From positions 145,020,897 to 145,084,896 of the forward strand of contig NC_081407.1 of NCBI RefSeq assembly GCF_030272615.1: DNA of 64,000 bases. Direction: 5' to 3'. Source of the DNA: Cryptomeria japonica (lineage: Eukaryota; Streptophyta; Pinopsida; Cupressales; Cupressaceae). Each line of letters opens with the position of its first letter. Position 1 is the stretch's first letter. Below the pieces are notes generated by a model that was not told the DNA's origin, did not search any database, and saw only the letters and a list, made by a program, of their open reading frames with translations. Shown here in pieces: positions 1 through 10,646 of the stretch. The translations under genes were made by a program, and so were the position numbers.

Positions 1-240
1 GCAGTAGTGAAGTTGTGGGTGCCATCCCCACCGCAATTTTTCTCTCTAACTTGCGTAACCAAAATCTTTGTGTTATGGAGTGAAATGTGTATGGATGTTA
101 TTTCTATGATCATGTTTTAGCATTATTTATTATGATATCAACTATACACAATTTATGTTTATCAGTAAGATTGTTTTTTGAAGAAAAGTTTTGAAGTATT
201 GATTCACCGCTCCCCTCTCAGTACATTAACTTTCCTTGTT
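1..240 (+). repeat. Copia-type LTR, 3' end fragment
   Basis: The stretch holds a GTGGGTGCCA...CCCACCG block near 17-45 and a TTGATTCACC...CTCTCAGTA block near 199-225. The same two blocks occur in the same order near the right end of the copia-type LTR at 36776-37060, so this is probably the terminal part of a related LTR that begins outside the window. The exact right boundary is uncertain. Confidence 0.55.
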
Positions 241-624
241 GGACCTAGCACTAAGCATGTGATATCAGTATTGCCCAAACACGCAATACTTAAGGATAAT
301 CATATGAGAAAATATTCAATTCTCATCTTTATCCAAGTTGTGGTAGGTGCACTAACATCTTAGACAAATGTTTTACCACAACATAATCATGGCACATCCA
401 TGACCCACTAGAGATCCAACATGATAACTGGTTTGGACATTATAAGATCATCACCTTATAATGTCTACATACAAGTGTTCATTATCTTGATAGATCGTCA
501 CCTCTTAGATATGAACCCAGGGGATAAAATCTAAAATGTCCTATCATGACAAAGAAGTTTACACATTAAACATCTTATTGATATGTAAATACAGATTACA
601 AAGCAAATTACCTTTCTATCATAC
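241..624. other. Unassigned AT-rich spacer
   Basis: I see no coding potential, RNA gene or recognisable element here. It lies between a copia LTR end and the gypsy LTR that starts at 625. The last five bases before that LTR (620-624, CATAC) would be half of its target-site duplication, but the other half is not visible because the element is truncated. Confidence 0.4.
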
Positions 625-1067
625 TGTTGTGACCATTTCACACATCGCCCCATCGCAAATGGGGACCCCCTCTTTTTGCTTGTTTTTCGCTTGTTTTCGC
701 TTTTGTTTTTAGGGTTTTGTTAGTTAGTTAGTTGTCTGGATTTAGGGCCAAGCCTTAGGGTTTTAAATTGTGCCTTTTCAAGCCATAATCCAGTCGTTTT
801 TGAGAGCTTTTGAGCTTCCTTTTCTAGAATGCAAATTTTGAATGCAATGATTTCGCTAAAATGGTCTAATTTTCAATTGGAATGTTCATGCAGAGCTTAA
901 ATTTGTCTAAGTGTTGAAGATGAAATGTGAATTTTTGTCCGATTGAATATTTTGACCAAATTTTGACTTTTTTGAATTTTGATCCTGGGCATTGGAATTG
1001 ATTTGTTTTTGCCTCGTGAAGTGTTAAAATGTGAAAAATCTTGTTATTTTGGCCTGTAGGAGCAAAA

Positions 1068-2667
1068 TCGCTCCTGTCCCTCAGTGAAGGACGGGAGCTC
1101 ATTTTCAAATATCTCAGTGTCCTTGCAGAGTCCAGACAAATTTTACGTTTGAAGTGATGGAGAATGACGAGATCTTTCCATTGAATATAAATTGAAGATT
1201 TTCATGAGCACAGAAATGCCTCCAGGAGGAAAATCGCTCCTGTCCCTCAGTGAAGGACCGGAGCTACAATTCAAATTTCGCCTTGTCCTTGCAAGATTTT
1301 GAAAACTTAATGATTTGAGGACGTCCAAAGGCAGATACTTTGCCAAATGAATATAATTTGAGATGCAAAAACGAAGGAGAATGACCTATATTGACCAAAT
1401 CGCTCCTGTCCCTCTCCAAGGGACCAGGGCGAGGTACCTTGTAGCTCTCGTCCCTCTCCCAGGGACCAGAGCGATTTCCTTCATTTTGCAAAATCCAGAC
1501 AAGGGTCAAGGCAAGTTTACGTTCAAAAACAAAGGAGAACATGAGATGAGCGCATTGAATATAAATTGAAGATTTTTGGGACGTCCATACCAGTGTTAAA
1601 TGCCTAGTTCGCTCCTGTCCCTCAGGAAGGGACCAGAGCGATTTTTGATATAATTGCCTTTCTTGCAAAGTTACAAATGATGTCGAGGCATGGACGGATA
1701 GAGTGAAGAAGGACGAGTCCGTTGAATATAAACTTGGAACCTGGCAAAGTGAAAGGAAGGCCACAAGAGCAAGTTCGCTCCTGTCCCTCTCCAAGGGACC
1801 AGGGCGATACAATGATTATTTTGCTCCTCACTCAAGTTAAAACCGATCTAAGTCAAGACAAAGGGTGGCAAGGACATTTCAAGACATCTTCATTGAGCAC
1901 AAGCACTTAAAGGTCATCACAATGAAGAGATTTACACTCTAAGACCCAGATCGCTCCTGTCCCATAGGAAGGGACCAGAGCGATATCTACATAATGGCAT
2001 AGATTTCAAAAGGCAAACAAGTTTCGAGCAACCAAGAAGGTCGAAAGGACATCATTTCTCGTAATGAAGATGATTGCAAGTTGGTACAAACAAGAACAAG
2101 CACATAATGATGAACTTCGCTCCTGTCCCTCAGGAAGGGACCAGAGCGATGTTAGATGTATTGATCATTTTGAGCAAGATTTACGTAAGGACAAGATTTC
2201 GCAAGGTCTTAGAGGGTCCACGGAAAGGTAGAAGGGTGATGCATGAAGATTTCAAACGTTAAATAATCACCAAAATGGACCTAGGGACCATATCGCTCCT
2301 GTCCATCTCCAAGGGACCAGGGCGATTTGCTTTGGATCCTTCGTTTTGCTTCAAGTACGTGCAAAGTCAAGACGCCATAAGGATAAACAAGGTTCGAGCC
2401 ATCATTTGATGATAACATGCAAGAGTTTTAAACGTCCAAACATTGCTAATCAAGGTAAAAGCTCATATCGCTCCTGTCCTTTGGACAAGGACCAAGGCGA
2501 TACTATCAAAACACTCACGTTCCTTCGAAGATCAAGGCGAAGCGAGGTTAGGAAGTGCGAAGGACAACGTTTGAAGGACATTGCAAAGGAGATCGAAGTT
2601 TAAAAGTCGCCAAGATCAAGGAGAAATTATGGATCGCTCCTGTCCCTCTCCAAGGGACAAGGGCGAT
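1068..2667 (+). repeat. Array of 11 palindromic boxes, 166/176-bp spacing
   Basis: Each box reads roughly TCGCTCCTGTCCCT, a short loop, then AGGGACCAGAGCGA, so each can fold on itself. Boxes start near 1068, 1234, 1400, 1442, 1609, 1775, 1951, 2117, 2293, 2468 and 2634. Spacings are 166-167 or 175-176 bp, except one extra box 42 bp after the third. The DNA between boxes is a far more diverged monomer that often keeps TTGAATATAAATTGAAGA. The array is therefore a degenerate tandem repeat with a strongly conserved palindromic core. Confidence 0.88.
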
Positions 2668-2748
2668 GGTCCCTTTAATACGTCCAAACACATAATAAAA
2701 GCAAATGGAATAAGCGCGAAAGGAATGAGCATAGGTGTTATTCGCCTT

Positions 2749-3118
2749 GCAATGATATGAAGAAGGCTACAAAGATGTCCAAGATGATTCGAGATGAGAC
2801 TGGATCTAGAAAACTGCAGATAGCTACACCGGCAGCAGACAAATATGAAGGTGAGATCCTAGCAGAGGATTATCATATACAGACTATTGAGTTAGGACCT
2901 TCCACAGCGATAGAACAAAGGAACTTGAACCTACTTGGGACACAGCTCTTCTAGATGCATTTGATCAGGTTATCCACTTAGAAGAGAGTATCAAGAATCT
3001 TCCCGAGATTCCAAGCACAGAAATCGAAGGAATCGTGACAAAATTCATTGCATATGCTAAGAAAGAGAATTGGAAAGGGAATAAGATTCTAGATGAAAGG
3101 TTGTTACAGATGACATGA
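2749..3118 (+). pseudogene. Remnant of LTR-resident gene (copy A)
   Basis: Codons from 2757 to about 2905 match, almost residue for residue, the protein encoded at 56693-56840 inside the copy B LTR (shared KMSKMIRDETGSRKLQIATP, then KYEGEILAE). The similarity stops at the TCCACAGC near 2899-2906. A second stretch, in another frame from 2924 to a TGA at 3116-3118, has good coding character (rich in Glu, Lys and Leu) and probably holds the natural C-terminus, which copy B does not show in this window. Everything N-terminal to KMSK is deleted. No protein family is recognised. Confidence 0.7.
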
Positions 3119-3303
3119 CATCTTATTTCTCATTGGTTGATACCTCCTAGATTTTTGTGCCAAATTTAATATTTGGCTATGTATTTAATGTTGTTCAGTA
3201 AAAAAGGAGGTCATTTGTAACAAACCCTAATTAGGGTTTAGGTGTCATGATCTTGTCCATTGATTTACTTTCAATCTGGACCTTTCATTGTAACTGGGGA
3301 TGC

Positions 3304-3311
3304 TATTTATA
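3304..3311 (+). promoter_or_regulatory. TATA box of the LTR (genomic RNA promoter)
   Basis: TATTTATA followed by a C-run, inside a CTATTTATACCCCC context, lies about 860 bp before the LTR end. It sits downstream of the array and gene remnant, where the U3/R boundary of a gypsy LTR is expected. The start site itself is not determined. Confidence 0.55.
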
Positions 3312-4170
3312 CCCCCATTTTCCATTTCATTTGATAATAGTTAATAGCCGAATAGTCAGATAAGAGTGAAATAGAGAGATTAGAAGTGTAAGCAATTTTT
3401 ATTTTGTAGCAAGATTGAGTCTTGAAGAGAGAAATTCAAGCAATTGTTGTATATGATGACTTGGAATTCAATAAAATATTGAAGTTATGGTGTTTTGTTG
3501 CAAATTTCTTGAGTTATCTTCATGGTTGTTGGATGTACTTGAATCATGCTCAATCAAGGTAGTTTGTTAATTTGAAAGACTAAGTGTGAGATTTGATATT
3601 TGGTAGGATTCGCAATCCAAACCACTAGCTTCTTGCTGATTGTAGGAACGCCTTGCGTGGTCGACTGGAAAACATTTTGAGTCCTTAACCTTCAAGCATT
3701 TTCGCATCTAGGACATGTACCTTCGTAGTAGTGTCCTTGGTCTTTGATGCATTGAACACCATTATTACCTTAGAAGATCGCACTAATTTCAATTGAGTTG
3801 TTACCTTATGGCAAAATTGAAGTTAGTTGAGTCTTGCCAAATCTCATTCATGCTAAGTCGTTCATAGGGTTAGGCTAGATTAGACTTCCTTAAACCCTGT
3901 CCTTTTTCCATTTTTTTGAAAGTTCCTTTTAGATTAGTAAAATCTTCGAGCATTTGAATCCGTAAGACGCCTTGGAGGAAACAGCAAATCACATCATACC
4001 ACTAAAAAGCTTGTCCACACGTGGAGACCCCACTAAAAGAACCTTGGAGTCCATCTAACTGATCCTTTTTGCAGATCTTCAGCAGTTAGAGACTATTTTC
4101 TCAAGAGAGGATAAGATGCCTGTCGGTATTTTATTCTGTGTATGATTGTGTACAAAATACACGTCAACAG

Positions 4171-4188
4171 AATTGGCGCTAGAAGGAG
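4171..4188 (+). other. Primer-binding site, copy A
   Basis: AATTGGCGCTAGAAGGAGGG begins one base after the LTR terminus CAACA. The TTGGCGCTAG start is the usual form of a tRNA-complementary PBS in Tat/Athila-type gypsy elements. The same sequence follows the LTR in copy B at 43323. I do not assign the priming tRNA. Confidence 0.75.
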
Positions 4189-4263
4189 GGCTCTTTAGTT
4201 CAAAGTTCGAAGTCCGAAGATTTTGAAAAGAGAAAAACATTGCAAACATGATCATGAAGTACG

Positions 4264-4491
4264 ATGGTGTTGCCGAATGAAGGACTGAATCAAGTGGTGC
4301 AACCCAATTTGCAAATAGGCAATACCCAAGAAGACATCATTTCCCAATTGAATCAAGTAGCTTGGAACGCAAGGAGAAGCCAAGTCGAATATAACAGAGT
4401 CAGAATCATCCTAGAGCAAGAGGAAGATATAGCCGAAGAACATCAAAGGGTCATAGCTAGGAATCTTCGCAATCAAAGGAACCCACAATAA
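4264..4491 (+). CDS. Leader ORF in frame with gag, 75 aa, ends at conserved TAA
   Basis: The first ATG after the PBS opens a 75-codon ORF ending in CAA-TAA at 4486-4491. It is charged, without a recognised domain, and its C-terminal half is Arg/Glu-rich and probably helical. Copy B carries the same ORF at the same place (43407-43634), same length, with about 15 substitutions. It is in the same reading frame as the gag ORF that resumes directly after the stop. It could be the true N-terminus of Gag reached by stop readthrough, or an independent upstream ORF. Conservation of both the ORF and its stop in two diverged copies argues against random decay. Confidence 0.65.
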   Translation: MVLPNEGLNQVVQPNLQIGNTQEDIISQLNQVAWNARRSQVEYNRVRIILEQEEDIAEEHQRVIARNLRNQRNPQ

Positions 4492-7400
4492 TCCTTGCAA
4501 GACTTCACGCTGGATCGCATTGGTTCATTCTCGCCCGAGAAACATCAAAGGTTGTTGAGGTCCACACCAGGCATCAAAGATCTAAGTGAACTTCAGTTTA
4601 CTTCCAAAGCAAAGCGAGTTAAGAGAGAGGACACTCCCAAAGAGTTCGAACTGAGATTGGAAGGATCTCCTGAGTCATCACAAGTTCTTCAAGAACAAGT
4701 ACAAGCGGCGATCCAATCTAGTATCCAGGCGATTTCACAAACAAAGAGCCAAGCTAGTTCATCAAGTTCAGTTTCAAGGAATACAATGGCTCATCGTGCT
4801 CCACCTCCACCTCCTCCTCCTCATGTACTTAATGGTGCGACGTGGCTAGTCAACAATCCATCACCATTGGAATTTGCAGTTTATCATGATATGCCAAAGA
4901 ATCCAGAACACTTTTGCTCCAAGTTCAATGTTAGTGATTTCCATCGCACGGCAGAAGATCACATCAAGATGTTCGAGGACCTTCTTCGTAACAGACAAAT
5001 TGAATATGGAGATGTGGCATGTAGGCTTTTTCCCTACTCATTGGGGGAAGAGGCATACTTTTGGTTTATTCATTTGCCTACAGGGTCCATCAGGACTTGG
5101 GACGCAATGAAAGACGCATTCATTGCCAAATTTGGCATCCCAACTACGCCAGCGGAGTTATACAGACAGTTTGTTGAGGTTCGAAGGAGGGAACATGAAC
5201 CTATTACTTCCTTTAACGACAGATTTCACCGAGCCTACACAATGTTACGTCCTCCTTATCTTATCGCAGATCCAAGGGAAATTTACTATGGAGCCTTAGA
5301 TCACCTCACAGCTATGTTCGTAAGGACACATCCAACTCCGAATGATCTAAATGCGGCCTATACAAGAGCCATTGAAGTGAGTAAGCACATGGGACAAAAC
5401 ATCACTGGACCACTACTACATATGGGACCCGTCGCAGCACCTAACCAGATGCAAGCAGTTGGCACAGCCTTGGCCAACCAAACTCCAGTCATGAATCCAA
5501 TCCCGCAAGCGACATATCCCAACGTACAGCCGGCAAATCAGTTGGTCCTTCACCCAGGAGCTCCAATCTCTCAAGCCGCACCCGCTCAACCTGTGTACCT
5601 GCAAAACGCTACAAATTCGTCAAGGACACAAGAAGAGAAAGACGAAATGAAAGAGCTAATTGAACAAGTCAAGAGGCTATCGACCGAGGTAACTCACTTG
5701 AGGAACCAGAATAATCAACTCCAGAGCATGCAGAGGGCCAATCATGGCCAACACACGAACAATCAGAATTTCCAAGGGAATAATAATCAAGGATTCAGAA
5801 ACAATTATCAAGGAAATAATAATCAAGGTTTCCAAAGAAGACCATGGAATACAGCTCCAAACAATGGAAATGTGGTGACACCCTTGGACAATCCACCAAA
5901 TGCGCAAAGTCAAGAGAACCCCTCTTCGAGCAAAGTGTTTTTAGCCGAAGCAGCCTTGTCCAGTTGGTGCAGACTCCACAACACGAACCAGCATTCCGAG
6001 TTGCAATGTCCTGAGTTCAAAATTGCAGCCGACATTTTCCAACAGGAGATGCGTACTACCAATCCACCTGAAAATCCTCCCACCACAGGGTATGAAATTG
6101 TTCCAACCACGCAGTATGGTCAAGCCATGATCGTTGAAACCTGCAGATATTCACAAGAAGAAATTAATCAAGTGCAAAATGGGAGATTTCCTCCAGAATC
6201 GGCTAATGGACCGATGGTACCACCAGGATCTCAGTTTCCGCCAGCATCTGCAAATGGACCTGTGGAAGATTCAGAATACTATTTCCCACCATTGAACGAC
6301 AGTGTCTTAGTAGAGGGAATAAAGGAAGTGTTCCACCAATCGTCAAGAGGTGCAAACCAAAGAGTTTATCACAGGAATCAGAGGAATCCTGAACCATTAA
6401 CTACATCAATTCCCCCAAACAATTTTTCAACTCCGCCAGATCCCCAAGCCAGCAATGTTCCAGAGTACCCGCAAAACACTCAAGAATACAGACAAAGGAA
6501 TATTTCACCTCCCGCGGGAAATGAAATGAAAAGATTGGCCGCCTTGGTGTTAGATGAACTTAAGAAAGTCAAGATAAGCCTTCCACTCTACGAGTTGCTT
6601 AAGGTGTCAGAAATTAAAGAGGCAGTGATCAATAGTTTGAGTGAACCTAGTGCAACGAGGTCAAATGTTCAAGCTACTATCAATGTGACTCAAGAGGAGG
6701 CCGATTCTCAAGAACAACCCGAACAAAATGAGTGCATGGTTCAAACTATAACCTTCCCAGCTAAAAAGGAAGATATGTTGGAAGGAAAAGTATTACTCAA
6801 AAGAGGCGAGACCAAGAAAGCTCAGCCTACAGTCAAAGAGAACCTCACCACTAACTTGGTTCTTCCCGAAAAAGAAGTCGCAATCAAGAAAGATGTGATT
6901 AAAAAAGGAAAATCTACAAACAAAACCAGTCACTCGAAAGAGGAGAGCCCAGCGAAGGAAGATCACTCGAAGATTAATCAAGTCAAACATCAAGAACCAA
7001 GTGAAGAAAATTCAGTGCCTTCTCAAGGAAAGGACGAACCGGCCCCGTTCCTGTTATCAGTCAGAATATTTGGAAAGCTATTACACAATTGCCTTTATGA
7101 TTCCGGAGCCTCAAGCAATGTCATGCCCCTGGCCGTTTGTCAAAGGCTTGGAATAACTCCCGCACCTACCAAGAGGAAGGTCACTCAGCTTGACAAGACA
7201 GAAGTTCCAGTCATGGGAGAATTGAACAACATTCACATGCAATTGGCCCCAGACCCAAGGGTCCAGAATTTTATAGATATATCAGTAGTGGATATTCCAG
7301 ATTCATATGGAATGCTCCTGAGTCGAGATTGGTCCCAAAAATTGAATGGATATGTATCGACTGATTTCGCGCACATGTGGCTACCATGGAGAGGAGTCCC

Positions 7401-9312
7401 GAACCAGATTAAAATTGATAGCACCCCAAGGGTGAGGTTGATGATAACTGAATATGGGGAAGACAATGAAGTCCTATTTTTAGAGTCCGACCTAGGAACA
7501 TACAAGCCAAAAGTGGAGGAGATCTTGATGATACAAGATATACAAGATGAAAATACCCAGCAGGAGGTCATAGAATCAACGGAGATAGTCATTGAAAGCG
7601 ATCAAGGATCCGACCAAGAGGACGAAGGCATGTTTGAAAACTTCAGAAGGTTTGTACAAAGAAACATCCAGCAAAGTGTGCAACTTGGCAGCCTAGCATC
7701 CGTTCGAGATTTGCTTCTTCCGAATTGGTGTAGAATTCACAATGCCGTCCACTCAGAATTATCTTGTGCTTTATGCCAGACCGCATTGGAACAAGTATAC
7801 AAAAGGGTCCCACAGACACCCATTATAGAAGAAATTCAAGATTCAGAGAATGAAAGCTTTACAGACACTGAAAGCTCTACGGAAGATGAAGTTTCGTCCG
7901 GTACGACAAATGAAAGTCATGAAAGTCCAGAAACAGACAATCAAGAAAATCAAATATGGACACTAAGGTTCCACGGATCTAAGTCCAAACAAGGATCCGG
8001 AGCCGGATATGAATTGATTAGTCCTAAGGGAGAAACATACCTTGCCGCTCACAGATTGCAGTTCCCTTGCACCAACAACGTAGCAGAATATGAATCTTTG
8101 GTTCATGGATTATTATTAGCCATCCAAAAGGGGGCAAAGATATTGCAAGTATATGGAGACTCAGAAATCGCAATAAGGCAAATCAGGAAGCAATATGTTT
8201 GCCATGACAAAAGGCTAACTAAGTACAGGAATCGAGTCTGGGATCTAATTGAAAGTTTCGATGCTTTCAATATCAATTCAATTTATAGACATCAGAATCA
8301 AGTGGCCAATTCACTTGCACAGGCCGCGAGCTCATTGATTCCATTAGCAATGGAAGGATTAAAGAAGTTTACAATCGAGTTAGTATCAGTCCCTTCAGTC
8401 CCAGACAACATTACCAATTTCCAAGTTTTCGAAGACGACAAGCACATCCTAGACTTCCTAACCAGCACGGACGTCTTCTTAACACAGATCATAGATGAAG
8501 ATGAAGTAGGTGAAGCTGAGTTCGATGCCGAAGGAGTCCTGAACTTAAAGACAAACACTATTCCGAAAGGAATGGTTGAATTAGAAAGGATTTTTGATCC
8601 TGACAAGTTGAAAGAAAAGAAGAATCACAGTGTAGAAGGCAATATGTGTGAAGCGATCAATCTAGGTGACGAGACACAAGTTAAGAATGTTTTCATTGGA
8701 AGGTCCTGCACAGCGACTGAAAAGGATGGAATCCTAAAGAACATGAGGGACTTCCCAGATGTCATTGCATGGAGCTATGAAGATCTCAAGACCTACGACA
8801 CTGCGATTATCACTCACACAATCCCGTTGAAGCCAGGAAGTAAGCCATTCAGGCAAAGACAAAGACCAGTGAATCCTTTGTTGGAACCACTGATATACCA
8901 AGAAGTGAAGAAGTTACTCACAGCTAAAATCATCTTCCCAGTAAGACACTCGACGTGGGTCGCCAACCTGGTACCAGTTAGAAAGAAAAATGGAGAGATC
9001 AGATTGTGTGTTGATTTCAGAAATCTTAATAGAGCATCAGAAAAAGATAACTATCCGCTCCCATCATTAGATGAAGTATTGCAGATCGTCAATGGATCAC
9101 AGATGATGTCCTTCCTGGACGGATATTCAGGATACAATCAAGTCCTAGTCGAACTTGAAGATCGACTGAAGACTGCTTTCACCACCAAATGGGGAACGTT
9201 TGCCTATAAGAGAATGCCTTTCGGACTCATAAATGCCGGGGCCACATTCCAGAGAGCTATGGATATCGCTTTCGGAGATTTAATTGGTAAAAGCATTATT
9301 ATATATATGGAT
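4492..9312 (+). CDS. Tat-like gypsy Gag-Pol, copy A, truncated in RT
   Basis: An open frame of about 1600 codons begins right after the TAA; its first ATG is only at 4786. Counting residues from 4495, the domains in order are: a Gag capsid-like domain (about 138-260, with WDAMKDAFIAKFG); a C-x2-H-x4-H-x4-C knuckle at 492, typical of Tat Gags; an aspartic protease (DSGAS near 869); a second knuckle of that type at 1079; an archaeal-type RNase H (about 1156-1283, with YGDSE and NNVAEYE); and RT from about 1438. The frame ends at TAT-ATG-GAT, the first three residues of YMDD, where copia sequence joins at 9313. The first catalytic Asp of the extra RNase H is His here (codon 7972-7974) but Asp in copy B. 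RT palm end, the second RNase H and integrase are missing, so this copy is dead. Confidence 0.85.
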
Positions 9313-10554
9313 TAGGGCTAAGTTGGGCTCTGTGCATAGCTCATACAAGTAGCCTTGTCTTTGACCAATTGTTTTAGCTTTCTTGATGGATGAATTCTTT
9401 GGCCATGCGAATACTCTGTTGTCCATGAAGGTCACTCTGTATCCATTGTCCTCCAATGCTGATATTGAGACTAGATTTCTCTTGATGCCTGGAACATATA
9501 GTACTCCTTTAAGTTGTAATGATACACCTGACTTTAGTTTGATGGTGCAGGTTCCAACTCCTTTGACTGGATGTGTAGAGTCATCTCCGATAGTTACATC
9601 CTCATCATTCTCCTCTTTCATGGAGTCTAGCACTTCTCTGAATCCTGTAATGTGTCTGGATGAGCCATTGTCGACCACCCAGGAGTTAACTTTGTTTGAT
9701 GTTTGGTTTGTGAGTGCTAAATAGAGTACATACTTCTCGGGGTCCTCTTCCCTTTTAGATTTCCTTGTTTTGGCAAACGTGGCTTGCTTAGCTCTTTCTG
9801 GACATTTGGCAACATAGTGCCCAAATTTGTCACATCTGTAACATTGAATCTGAGAAAGGTCCTTCTTGAATGTGTTCTTGCTGTGACGATTTTTTCTCTT
9901 TCTGAATTGTTTTTGCTTGCTTTTCTTGTTTGAGTTAGTATTTAGAACTTGGAGATCTTCATCTATATTCTTCTGCTTGATCCCTTTCTTATTTTGGCTT
10001 GATTCCTCTTGGAGATAGTAAGCCTTTAGCCTATCAAATTTTGGGAATTCATCCCTTGCACTGATGCCTTGGATGAATGTTTCCCATATGCTAGGCAACC
10101 CATCTAGAGCAATGAGTGTTAATTCTTTGCTTTTGATCTCATATCCAAGGGTTGCTAGTTCATCCCTTAGGGCAGATATTCGCATGAAGTAGGCATTGAC
10201 TGATTTTCCTTTGATCATGGCTATGTGATTTATTTCTCTTTTTAAAGCCAAGGTTCTACTGGCATTAGATATCTCAAATGCATCTTCAAGTGCTTTGAAC
10301 ATGTTGTAGGTTGTTTCATGTTTCCTTATGATGGGGATAATATTATTTCTTACCCCATCAACTATGATTTTGATGGCCTTTTCATTTCCCTCTCTCCAAG
10401 TTGTTTTGTTAGGTCCAGTCTTAGGTTCTGCAGTTTCAGTTTTTACAAATGATTCGACTTTATTTTCTTTTAGAATCATTTGAATTCTGAACTTCCATGC
10501 TGAGAAGTCGTCACCTCCTCCGAGTCTATCTTCAAATCTGATAGCGGTAGCCAT
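9313..10554 (-). CDS. Copia Gag and protease, truncated
   Basis: Read on the minus strand from ATG at 10554, about 414 codons: a copia Gag N-terminus (MATAIRFEDRLGG, then FSAWKFRIQMIL), a UBN2-like Gag body, a basic Lys/Arg stretch, a CCHC knuckle (CYRCDKFGHYVAKC), then the protease. The protease site reads WVVDNGSSRHITG, where copia elements usually have DSGAS; the Ser-to-Asn change beside the catalytic Asp is unusual. The frame is open but stops at the junction with the gypsy RT at 9312/9313, so the end of protease, integrase, RT and RNase H are lost. PBS and LTR lie directly upstream. Confidence 0.82.
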
Positions 10555-10634
10555 TGAAAGAATTGTGATGTTGAATATATGCTTGATTTGAATTTTCCAC
10601 AAAATTGAACAACCTCAGGTTCGATTTAACTATA

Positions 10635-10646
10635 GCTCTGATACCA
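10635..10646 (-). other. Copia primer-binding site (initiator tRNA-Met type)
   Basis: The minus strand reads TGGTATCAGAGC directly after an LTR end ...TTTACA. This is the standard plant LTR-retrotransposon PBS complementary to the 3' end of initiator tRNA-Met. Confidence 0.88.

Larger units (their letters stand above)
625..4169 (+). repeat. Tat-like gypsy copy A, 5' LTR (3545 bp)
   Basis: The LTR starts TGTTGTGACC and ends ACGTCAACA, giving a TGTTG/CAACA terminal inverted repeat. The left edge is fixed by comparison with the 3' LTR of copy B, which starts with the same bases at 51497 after unrelated sequence. The right edge is fixed by the primer-binding site that follows and by the matching end at 43203. 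In order it holds a U3 array of palindromic boxes (1068-2667), remnants of a protein gene (2749-3118), a TATA box (3304), and about 850 bp of R/U5. Compared with copy B it is an internal-deletion form: most of the LTR-resident gene is missing. Confidence 0.85.

Noticed and set aside
7233-7592. Antisense ORFs across gag-pol (for example 119 codons here)
   Set aside because: Shadows of the well-supported plus-strand coding frame; no independent motif.
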